In this document: piece after piece, positions 43,306-51,900 of the stretch
How the letters are laid out: every line of letters begins with the position of its first letter
How positions within the stretch are numbered: the stretch's first letter is position 1
NCBI RefSeq assembly: GCF_000022565.1
Contig: NC_012483.1
Location: 62,001 to 126,000 of the forward strand
Direction of reading: 5' to 3'
From: Acidobacterium capsulatum ATCC 51196
GTDB taxonomy: Bacteria > Acidobacteriota > Terriglobia > Terriglobales > Acidobacteriaceae
DNA: 64,000 nt
Position numbers and translations under genes: made by a program
The notes under the pieces: model-generated
The model's input: only the letters and a program-made list of their open reading frames with translations
What the model was told of the DNA's origin: nothing
Database searches by the model: none

Positions 43306-46300
43306 CGACTTTCGAGCTATGGGAAGGCTTTGAATCGAGCGACCGCACGGGCTTCCGCCTGTTGCGCCTGGGGCTGGTTCTTTTCGGCGTCGTCGTAATG
43401 ATTTTTCTCGGTGTGCTGCCGCTCACCTGGCCGCAGCAAGGCGTGCTGGGCCTGTTGCTGGTGCTGCTGGCCATCTGGCTGGGACGCGTCTCCGACTCCT
43501 ACCTCATCACTCTGACACTGATGATGATGTCGCTGTTCGCGACCTTTCGCTATGCATTCTGGCGCATCGGCACTGTGGTGGCGTTTTTTCAGGATCCCGG
43601 CTCAAAATACACCCCGGCGGACGCCTTCTTCATCGTCATATTGGTAGGCGCGGAGGCTTACGCCTTCTCGATTCTCTTTCTCGGCTTCTTTCAGACCATC
43701 TGGCCGTTGCGGCGCGCTCCTGTGCCGCTGCCCGACGATCCAGAGGACTGGCCCCACGTCGATCTGCTCATTCCGACCTACAACGAGCCGATGAGCGTGG
43801 TGCGCTACACGGCGCTTGCGGCCCTCAATATCGACTGGCCCGCCGACAAGTTGCACGTCTATATTCTCGACGACGGCAACCGGCCCGAGTTTCGCGACTT
43901 TGCCATTCAGGCCGGGCTCGGCTACATGACGCGAGACAACAACGCGCATGCCAAGGCCGGCAACATCAATCAGGCTCTCGCCCGCCTGGATTCGCCGTAT
44001 GTCGCCATTTTTGATTCGGATCACGTGCCCACGCGCAGCTTTCTGCAGGTCACCATGGGGTGGTTTCTGCGCGATGAACAGCTCGGCATGCTGCAGACGC
44101 CGCACCACTTCTATTCGCCCGACCCGTTTGAGCGCAATCTTGGCCAGTACAAGACCATCCCGAATGAGGGAGAGCTCTTTTACGGCATCGTGCAGGATGG
44201 CAACGACTTCTGGAACGCGAGCTTCTTCTGCGGCTCCTGCGCGGTGCTGCGGCGCACGGCGCTCGACGAGATTGGCGGCATTGCCGTCGAGACGGTCACC
44301 GAAGACGCGCACACCTCGCTGCGCATGCAGATCAACGGCTGGAACACGGCCTACATCAACATTGCGCAGGCTGCGGGACTGGCCACCGAGCGGCTCTCCG
44401 GCCATGTGAAGCAGCGCATTCGCTGGGCGCGCGGCATGGTGCAGATTCTCCGCATCGACAACCCGCTCTTTGCGCCCAATCTCACCTTTGCGCAGCGGCT
44501 TTGCTACTTCAACGCGATGACGCACTTCATGTATGCGTTGCCGCGCCTGATCTTTCTGACGGCTCCGCTGATCTACCTGATCTTCGGCTTCACCAATGTG
44601 CCCGGCTACTGGGTCGCCATTCTGGCTTACGCGCTGCCGCACCTCACGCTCTCTAACGTCACGAATTCGCGCATTCAGGGCCAGCACCGCCACTCCTATT
44701 GGAATGAGGTCTACGAGACGGTTCTTGCACCCTATATTCTGCTGCCGACGTTGCTGGCGCTGCTGAATCCCAGGTTGGGCAAGTTCAATGTGACGGCCAA
44801 GGGCGGCGTCGTGTCGAAGACCTTTTTTGACGCGCGCATCGCGCAGCCGTTTATCGTGCTGCTGGGCTTCAACTGCCTCGGTCTGCTGATGGTGGTGCCT
44901 CGCGCCGTGCATATTCCAGGACTCGGCTTCCTGTGGGATGGCACGCATCCGGGCACCATCGTGATGAACGCGCTGTGGACGATCTTCAACATCCTGATTC
45001 TCGGCACGGCCACTGCCGTTGCGCGGGAGTCGCGCCAGTTGCGCGAGAGCGTGCGCATCACCTTCAGTGCTCCGGTGCGCGTCAAGATCGGCAACCGCAT
45101 CGTGCCCGGAGAAACCATCGACGCATCGAGCGGCGGCGTGGCCCTCAAGGCCATGGAAGACCTGACGCTCAAGAGCGGCGACTCTGCCCATCTGATTTTT
45201 CCGCTGCGCCTCGGGGACGCCGAATTTCCGGTCACAGTTGTCTCCTGTGATGGCCGCGGCTTACGGGTACGCTTCGATCCCTTGACCATCGAAGAGGAAG
45301 AGATGCTGACCATGGTTCTTTACTCCCGCGCAGATAACTGGCTCGGATGGGGTGAATCCCGCGAGGCCGATCAGCCGTTGAAGAGCCTGGCGCAGATCTG
45401 CGCGATCAGCATTCGCGGCTTGCTGGCTCTGGTCTCGGCCTTCACGACCCGCCCGACGAAGAAGAAAAAGAAGAAGAAATCCGCGCTGCCTGCCAAGGGC
45501 GCCGCGGCGGTGATTTTCATCGCGCTGCTGATGGGGCTCGCCACGGCGCATGCCGCGCAAACCACTTCTCCGGCCAGCCGGGCGCAGGCTCATGCCGGCA
45601 ATGTATCGAGCGCGCAGCCTGCCAGCGCGTCCGCTGCGATCCTGCCGCCGGGTACGGCGGCTGCGGCCTCTGCCAATGCGGCGGCGGCGCCCGGCACCTT
45701 CACCACGGTCATGAAGCTCAAGGACCTCGGCGTGCCCAGCGCGATCACCCTGCACGGCATTGATGCGTACCACCCCATCTACTTCAGCCTGCCGCAGAAT
45801 GAGGTCGTCCAGAACGCATCGCTGCACCTTTACTATGCTTTCTCGCCCAGCCTGATTCCGAACATGAGTCACATCAACGTGCTGCTCAACGGCACACTGG
45901 TGACTACCATCGAGATGCAGAAGAGCGCGACCAACGGGCTGCTTGACCAGACCATTTCACTGCCTGCGGCTCTGCTGGTGCGGCACAATGAGCTGAGCTT
46001 TGAGTTTGTCGGCCACTACGTCATGGTGTGCGAAGACCCCGCCAACACCGCGCTGTGGGCCCGCGTGGACTCGGCCACGAGCCTGACTCTCTCAGGCGAT
46101 CTGCTGCCTCTCACCAATGATCTGAAGTTTCTTCCGCTGCCGTTTTTTGATTCCTCGCTCACTGAGCCGCCGGTGATTCCGATTGCTTTTGAGAGTCAGC
46201 CTACGCCGCAGTCTCTGCAGGCGGCCGGCATCGTCGCGTCGTACTTCGGCGTGCTGGGCGATTACCGCCCCATGCGCTTCCCGGTTTCGGTCGGCAGCAT

Positions 46301-47789
46301 CCCGGCGGGCAACGTGGTTCTGATTGCGGACAACGCCTCCACCTTGCCGCCCGCCTTCAACCTGGGCACGCTGACGGGTCCCACGGTCGCCATGCGCACC
46401 AATCCGTCAGACCCCTACGGCAAGGTGCTCATCATCACGGGCTCCAACTCTGAACAACTGCTGCAGGCGGCACAGGCCGTTGCGATGGGCTGGAATGGAC
46501 TCACCGGCGCCACTGCGTCATTGAACAGCTTCCAGTTGCCCGCGCCGCGCCAACCCGACGACGCACCCCGCTGGGCGCGCACTGATCACACGATTGCGCT
46601 CTGGAACTACAACGATGCGGCGTCGCTTCAAGGCGATGGTTCCGTGCCCATGCAGACCTTCTTCCGTCTGCCGCCCGATCTCTACTTCGCCACGCGCGAC
46701 AACATTCCGCTCGAACTGCAATACCGCTACAACTCGATTCCGATCGGGCCCATTTCGAGCATGCAGGTTTCGGCCAACGACGCCTTTCTGGGCTCGGTGC
46801 CGCTGATTCCCGGCAAGTCCACGTCCAAGACCACCAAGACCGAGATCGCGGTTCCGGTGGTGAACCTGCGGCCATTCTCCAACTCGCTCACCTTCAACCT
46901 CACCTTCCAGTTGATGACGGCCGGCGGCTGCAAAAACACCACGCCCGCCAACATGCAGGGCGCGATTCTGCGCACCTCCTACATCGATGTGCGCGGATTT
47001 CCTCATTGGACGAAGATGCCCAACCTCGAGTTGTTCTCGAATGCCGGCTTCCCGTTCACCCGCTATGCGGATCTGAGCCACACCCAGGTCATTCTGCCCG
47101 ATCAGCCCACGCAGAATGAGATTGAGCTTTATCTCACGCTGATGGGCCACTTCGGCGCGGAGACCGGATATCCTGTCACGCGCGTGACCGTCGGGAACCC
47201 CGCCGACATGCACGGCGGCAACCGCAAAGACTTGCTCGTGCTGACCGAGGGGCAGGACAGCGACGCCGTGGCCCGGCTGGGCAAGGCTCTGCCCGTGCTG
47301 ATCAATGGCGGAGGCCTCACCGTGCAGAGCACGCAGGGGCTGCTGGCGCCGCTCGACAAGGCATGGTGGAAGCTGCCCTCGGAGCAGGCGGCGCCCTCGG
47401 GCGAACTGGGAACCAATGCTCTGCCCGATGCGATCATCGAGGGCATCGAGTCGCCCTATGAGAGCGGCAGGAGCGTCGTGCTGGTCAATCTCAAGGATGA
47501 CTCCGAGTTTGATCCCTTCATGACGAGCTTCCTCAAGTATTCGCAATCGAGCGCGGTGGCGGGCACCGTCACCGTGATGCACGGCAAGGAGTTCCAGTCC
47601 TACAAGATCGACACGCGGCAGTACCACGTCGGCTATCTGCCCTTCTGGACGGCTCTGAGCATCTGGTTCATGGGCGTGCCGTGGATGGTCGACCTGGTGG
47701 TGCTGGCGATCAGCTTTATCTTTGCCGTGACCATGCGCAACTGGCTGCGTGGACGGGCTCGCCGCCGCCTGCAATCCCAGGGAAGATGA
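43302..47789 (+). CDS. bcsAB: fused cellulose synthase BcsA-BcsB
   Basis: A 1495-residue inner-membrane enzyme making beta-1,4-glucan from UDP-glucose. The BcsA half covers residues 1 to about 718: membrane helices, then a GT2 domain with ILDDGNRP (about 190), FDSDHVP (about 239), TED (about 333) and QRIRWARG (about 371), then helices and a PilZ domain with RESVR and DASSGG (about 581-612) that binds cyclic di-GMP. A run of seven Lys (about 719) precedes a new hydrophobic signal-like segment, after which a BcsB-type periplasmic protein with two carbohydrate-binding regions runs to a C-terminal anchor helix near 1455-1480. AcsAB of Komagataeibacter is fused the same way. Both overlaps with neighbours are ATGA. 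Confidence 0.93.
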   Translation: MTTFELWEGFESSDRTGFRLLRLGLVLFGVVVMIFLGVLPLTWPQQGVLGLLLVLLAIWLGRVSDSYLITLTLMMMSLFATFRYAFWRIGTVVAFFQDPGSKYTPADAFFIVILVGAEAYAFSILFLGFFQTIWPLRRAPVPLPDDPEDWPHVDLLIPTYNEPMSVVRYTALAALNIDWPADKLHVYILDDGNRPEFRDFAIQAGLGYMTRDNNAHAKAGNINQALARLDSPYVAIFDSDHVPTRSFLQVTMGWFLRDEQLGMLQTPHHFYSPDPFERNLGQYKTIPNEGELFYGIVQDGNDFWNASFFCGSCAVLRRTALDEIGGIAVETVTEDAHTSLRMQINGWNTAYINIAQAAGLATERLSGHVKQRIRWARGMVQILRIDNPLFAPNLTFAQRLCYFNAMTHFMYALPRLIFLTAPLIYLIFGFTNVPGYWVAILAYALPHLTLSNVTNSRIQGQHRHSYWNEVYETVLAPYILLPTLLALLNPRLGKFNVTAKGGVVSKTFFDARIAQPFIVLLGFNCLGLLMVVPRAVHIPGLGFLWDGTHPGTIVMNALWTIFNILILGTATAVARESRQLRESVRITFSAPVRVKIGNRIVPGETIDASSGGVALKAMEDLTLKSGDSAHLIFPLRLGDAEFPVTVVSCDGRGLRVRFDPLTIEEEEMLTMVLYSRADNWLGWGESREADQPLKSLAQICAISIRGLLALVSAFTTRPTKKKKKKKSALPAKGAAAVIFIALLMGLATAHAAQTTSPASRAQAHAGNVSSAQPASASAAILPPGTAAAASANAAAAPGTFTTVMKLKDLGVPSAITLHGIDAYHPIYFSLPQNEVVQNASLHLYYAFSPSLIPNMSHINVLLNGTLVTTIEMQKSATNGLLDQTISLPAALLVRHNELSFEFVGHYVMVCEDPANTALWARVDSATSLTLSGDLLPLTNDLKFLPLPFFDSSLTEPPVIPIAFESQPTPQSLQAAGIVASYFGVLGDYRPMRFPVSVGSIPAGNVVLIADNASTLPPAFNLGTLTGPTVAMRTNPSDPYGKVLIITGSNSEQLLQAAQAVAMGWNGLTGATASLNSFQLPAPRQPDDAPRWARTDHTIALWNYNDAASLQGDGSVPMQTFFRLPPDLYFATRDNIPLELQYRYNSIPIGPISSMQVSANDAFLGSVPLIPGKSTSKTTKTEIAVPVVNLRPFSNSLTFNLTFQLMTAGGCKNTTPANMQGAILRTSYIDVRGFPHWTKMPNLELFSNAGFPFTRYADLSHTQVILPDQPTQNEIELYLTLMGHFGAETGYPVTRVTVGNPADMHGGNRKDLLVLTEGQDSDAVARLGKALPVLINGGGLTVQSTQGLLAPLDKAWWKLPSEQAAPSGELGTNALPDAIIEGIESPYESGRSVVLVNLKDDSEFDPFMTSFLKYSQSSAVAGTVTVMHGKEFQSYKIDTRQYHVGYLPFWTALSIWFMGVPWMVDLVVLAISFIFAVTMRNWLRGRARRRLQSQGR

Positions 47790-48952
47790 TGAGGATGCGA
47801 ATGAAATTACTCAGGCATGTGCTGTCCGTCGCATCCCTGTCGGCGCTGATCTTCGCGACGGGATGCCGCGCGCAGTCCTGGCCGCTCTGGCAGGCCTATC
47901 AAGGCAAGTTCCTCAACTCTGACGGGCGCGTGGTCGACTACAACGCGCAGGCGCGCACGACGTCGGAAGGGCAGTCCTACGCGCTCTTCTTTGCGCTGGT
48001 GGCCAATGACCGCCCCGCCTTTGATAAGGTGCTCGCCTGGACGCAGAACAACCTTGCGCAGGGCGACCTGACCGCGCACCTGCCGGCCTGGGAATGGGGC
48101 AAGGCGAAGGATGGTCAGTGGAAGACCATTGATCCCAATCCGGCCAGCGATGCCGATTTGTGGATCAGCTATACGCTGCTCCAGGCTGGCCGCCTCTGGC
48201 ACGATCCGCATTACACGGCGCTTGGCACTGTCATGGCAAAGCGCATCGCGAACGAGGAAGTCGCCAATCTTCCCGGACTGGGCTCCATGCTGCTGCCGGG
48301 ACCGACCGGATTTCATCCCAATGCGGCGACCTGGCTGCTCAACCCGAGCTACATGCCTCTGCCCGTGGTCGAAGGCATGGCGCACGCCGATCCCAGCGGA
48401 CCCTGGGCTGGCATGGCCGCCGCCGTTCCTGATCTGGTGAAGGGTGCCTCGCCCGCCGGATTTGTAATGGATTGGGTGAGCTACTCCCAGGCGGGCGGAT
48501 TTCAGCCGGCCGTGTTGCCCACCGCTCCCAAAGGCACGGTGCCCATGGGCAGCTATGACGCCATTCGTGTTTATCTCTGGACCGGCATGGCGAACCCCGC
48601 CACGCCCGGCGCCAAGCTGACTCTGCGGGCCCTCTATGGCATGGCGGCTTATCTGAAGTCACACACGCTGCCGCCCGAGAAGGTGGATCCCCAGGGCAAG
48701 GTGCTTTCCACCTCGGCTCCGGTCGGATTTTCCGCCGCCGTCGAGCCTTTTTTGTCGGCTCTTGGCGACAAGGGGGACCTGAATACACAACAGGCACGTC
48801 TTGACGCGATGGTGAACCCGAACACTAAGCTGTACGGGGAGCCGCCTGCATATTTTGACCAGAATCTCGCCATGTTTGGCGAGGGCTGGCAGCAGCATCG
48901 TTTTGGCTTTGCGAGCGATGGAGACCTCTGGGTGAAATGGAAGGGCAGATGA
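47786..48952 (+). CDS. bcsZ: endo-beta-1,4-glucanase, GH8 (BcsZ)
   Basis: A 388-residue periplasmic cellulase that trims or edits the nascent glucan. The N-terminus MKLLRHVLSVASLSAL ends FATGC, so it could be a lipoprotein, though the lipobox is not perfect. GH8 signatures: SEGQSYALFFALV with the acid Glu, WEWGKAKDGQW, ASDADLWISYTL, LNPSYMPLPVV and GSYDAIRVYLW. It overlaps bcsAB by 4 nt. Several ATGs compete at 47786, 47789, 47795 and 47801; the first is coupled to the upstream stop. Confidence 0.93.
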   Translation: MMRMRMKLLRHVLSVASLSALIFATGCRAQSWPLWQAYQGKFLNSDGRVVDYNAQARTTSEGQSYALFFALVANDRPAFDKVLAWTQNNLAQGDLTAHLPAWEWGKAKDGQWKTIDPNPASDADLWISYTLLQAGRLWHDPHYTALGTVMAKRIANEEVANLPGLGSMLLPGPTGFHPNAATWLLNPSYMPLPVVEGMAHADPSGPWAGMAAAVPDLVKGASPAGFVMDWVSYSQAGGFQPAVLPTAPKGTVPMGSYDAIRVYLWTGMANPATPGAKLTLRALYGMAAYLKSHTLPPEKVDPQGKVLSTSAPVGFSAAVEPFLSALGDKGDLNTQQARLDAMVNPNTKLYGEPPAYFDQNLAMFGEGWQQHRFGFASDGDLWVKWKGR

Positions 48953-51900
48953 ACGGCGTTCTGCGCCAATCCATAATGCTCATGGCGCTGGCCTGCGTGG
49001 CCGTGGCGCCAGCGCGGCTTTGCGCTCAGAATACCGGCTCTTCTCAGGCGGTTTCGCCGGCCGTGCAGCTTCTGCTGGAGCGTGCCTCGCAGCAGGAAGC
49101 CTCAGGCCACATGAATCTCGCCGTGCAAAACTGGCAGCAGGTTCTGCTGGCCGACCCAAACAATCTGCAGGCGCTCTCGGGACTTGCCCGCTGGAACCGC
49201 ATGGAAGGCAACGACAGCGATGCGCAGAAATATATCGACCGCATCCGTCAGATCAACCCCAGTAGCCCGCTGATTCAGCAGTTGCAGTCCGTGGTGAGCA
49301 ACCGTGCCCGCATCGGAGATCTCACCCGCGCCGCCAAGCTGGCGCAGAGCGGACATCCTGAAGACGCTCTGAAAATTTATCAGAGGATATTCGGCAACAC
49401 TCCGCCGGACAACTGGGCGCAGGCTTACTACGACACCGAGGCCGCTATTCCCTCGAAGCGTGCCGACGCCATCAACGGTCTGCGTGCGCTGGTGCAGCGC
49501 TATCCGGGCAATTCAGCCTATGCCATCGATCTGGGCCGCACCCTCACCTACAATCCCAGCACGCGCCCTGAAGGCGTACATATGCTGGAGAAGTATCAGG
49601 GCAATCCCCAGGCCGAGGCCGCCCTGCGGCAAGCGCTGGCCTACAGCGTGCAGAATCCGTCTTACATTCAGTCGGTGCGCAACTATCTCAAGAGCCATCA
49701 GGACGCGCAACTGGCCGCCGAACTGGCCAAGACCGAGGCCTCGCAGGCCCGGGCATCCTCCGGACTCGCCCGCACTCCCGGCGAACAACGCGCCTATGCC
49801 GCGCTCAATGCCAATCGCCTGCAGGAAGCGCAGACGCGCTTTGCAGCTCTTTATCAGCAGAACCCCAACAATCCGCGCGTCCTCGCCGGGCTTGGCTTTC
49901 TGCAGATGAAGGCCAACAACTTCGGCGGCGCGATCAGCTATTTTTCACAGGCCGAGCAGGATGGTCTGCACGCCCGCGTGATTGAAAGCTCACTGGCCAC
50001 TTCGCGCTTCTGGTACACCATGCAGCAGGCGTCCACCGCGCTCAACAACAATCAGTTGCAGGCCGCCGAGCAGGGCTATGCCGCCGCGCTGCAGATGCGC
50101 CACAACAGTCCCGATGCACTCGCCGGGCTGGCTGGCGTTTATATGAAGGCGCAGGAGCCAGCGCAGGCCATTCCCATCTATGAGCGGCTGCTCAAGGTGA
50201 AGGGTTCGCAGAGCCTGGCCTGGCGCGGACTGTTTCTCGCCGAGCAGCAATCCGGCAATGCCACGCAAGCGCTCGCCACCGATGCGCGCATGCCGGCAAG
50301 CATCCGCCGGTCACTCGAAAGCGACCCGGAGTATCTGCAGGCATTGGCCAACGCCTATCAGGGCACCGGCCAGAGCGGTAAGGCGCAGCAGGCGCTCGCG
50401 TCTGCGCTGCAACTGCCTTTCCCGCAGAATGGCCGCAACATGAAGGCCGGTACCCGCATGCAGTACGCCGGGCTGCTGGCGCAGGATCACCGCTACGCGC
50501 AAGCTGCCGGCATCTACCGCGACGTGCTCAACGATGATCCGAACAACGTCAGCGCATGGCAGGGGCTGGTCGCCATGGAGCACCAGACCAACAACGACGC
50601 GCAGGCCATCGCCATTGTCGAGCAGATGCCTCCTCCGGTGTATGACCAGGCGCTGCGCAGCCCCGATTTCCTGTCGATGCTGGCCGCCATTTACCAGCAG
50701 CAGAACCAGCTCAACATTGCCCAGACCTTTCTTCAACGCGCCTCACGCATCTATGCCGACAACGGCACGCCTGTGCCGGTCTCTCTGGAGATGCAGGCCG
50801 CGGCCATCGATCTGCAGCAGAGCCGCCCCGAGCAGGCTTATGGCATCTATCGCCAGGTGCTTATGGGCAGCCCCGACAATCTGAATGCATGGAAGGGACT
50901 GCTCTCCGCGCTGCATCAGACCGGGCATGATGCCGACGCATTGGCGCAACTGGAACAGATTCCCGCCCAGGTGCGCACTACGCTTGAGAAAGATACAGAG
51001 TTCCTGCAGACAGAGGCTTCGATCTACGCGGCCACCGGCAATCAGCCCGCGGCGCTTGGCATCATTCAGCGCATTGCGCGGCAATACTACTCGCAGCGCA
51101 TGCTCATGCCGGCCAGCGTGGAGGTGCAGCAGGCCTGGCTGCTCTTCAACCTGAAGGATGACCGCGACCTCTACCGCACCCTTATGCACCTCGGCGACCG
51201 CGCCGATCTCACGACCGAGCAGCGGCGCACGGTGCAGACCATCTGGGCTTCGTGGAGCGTACGCCGCGCCTCCAATGACATCAAGGCCGGCAACACGCGG
51301 CTTGCCATTGAGATCCTTACTTCGGCGCGGCAGGCATTTCCTGGCAATCCCGACGTGAGCAAGGCACTCGCCGGCGGCTATCTGCAGGCGGGGCAGCCCA
51401 AACAGGCGCTGGCGATTTATGAATCGCTGAATACGAACAACAGCAGCGCCGACGATTACGCCTCCATGGTGGGCGCGGCGCTGGCCGCGCAGAATACGAA
51501 GCTTGCCGAGACGTGGCTTCGTGAGGCCCTGCAGCGCTACCCCAACGCGCCCTCCGTGCTCTCGGCCGCGGCTCGCTTTGAGCAGGCGCGTGGAGACAAC
51601 CAGCGCGCGGCCGACTACTGGCGAGCCTCACTGCACGCCATGCCGCAGGTCAGTCCCACGACCGAGCTGGCGCACAAACTCGACCAGCCCGATGCCATGC
51701 GCCCCGGCAGGCCCGTGCAGCAGACCAACCTCGTCAACCTGCTCAACCCGGATGCAAATCTCATGGCTCAGCAGCAGCCTTATGTGCCGCTGCCCGGCTA
51801 CCGCAATCCTGAGGTCTACTCGCCCGGCGTTCAGCAGGCCAACAACGAGCCTTATGGCCCCGATCCCTACTACCAGGGCACCGCTCCGGTCATCATGGGC

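Noticed and set aside
43602-45191. 529-codon minus-strand frame within bcsAB
   Set aside because: Shadow of the BcsA catalytic domain; rich in Arg/His/Gln with no recognisable motif.
46518-47774. 418-codon minus-strand frame within the BcsB part
   Set aside because: Antisense shadow with biased composition and no family resemblance.
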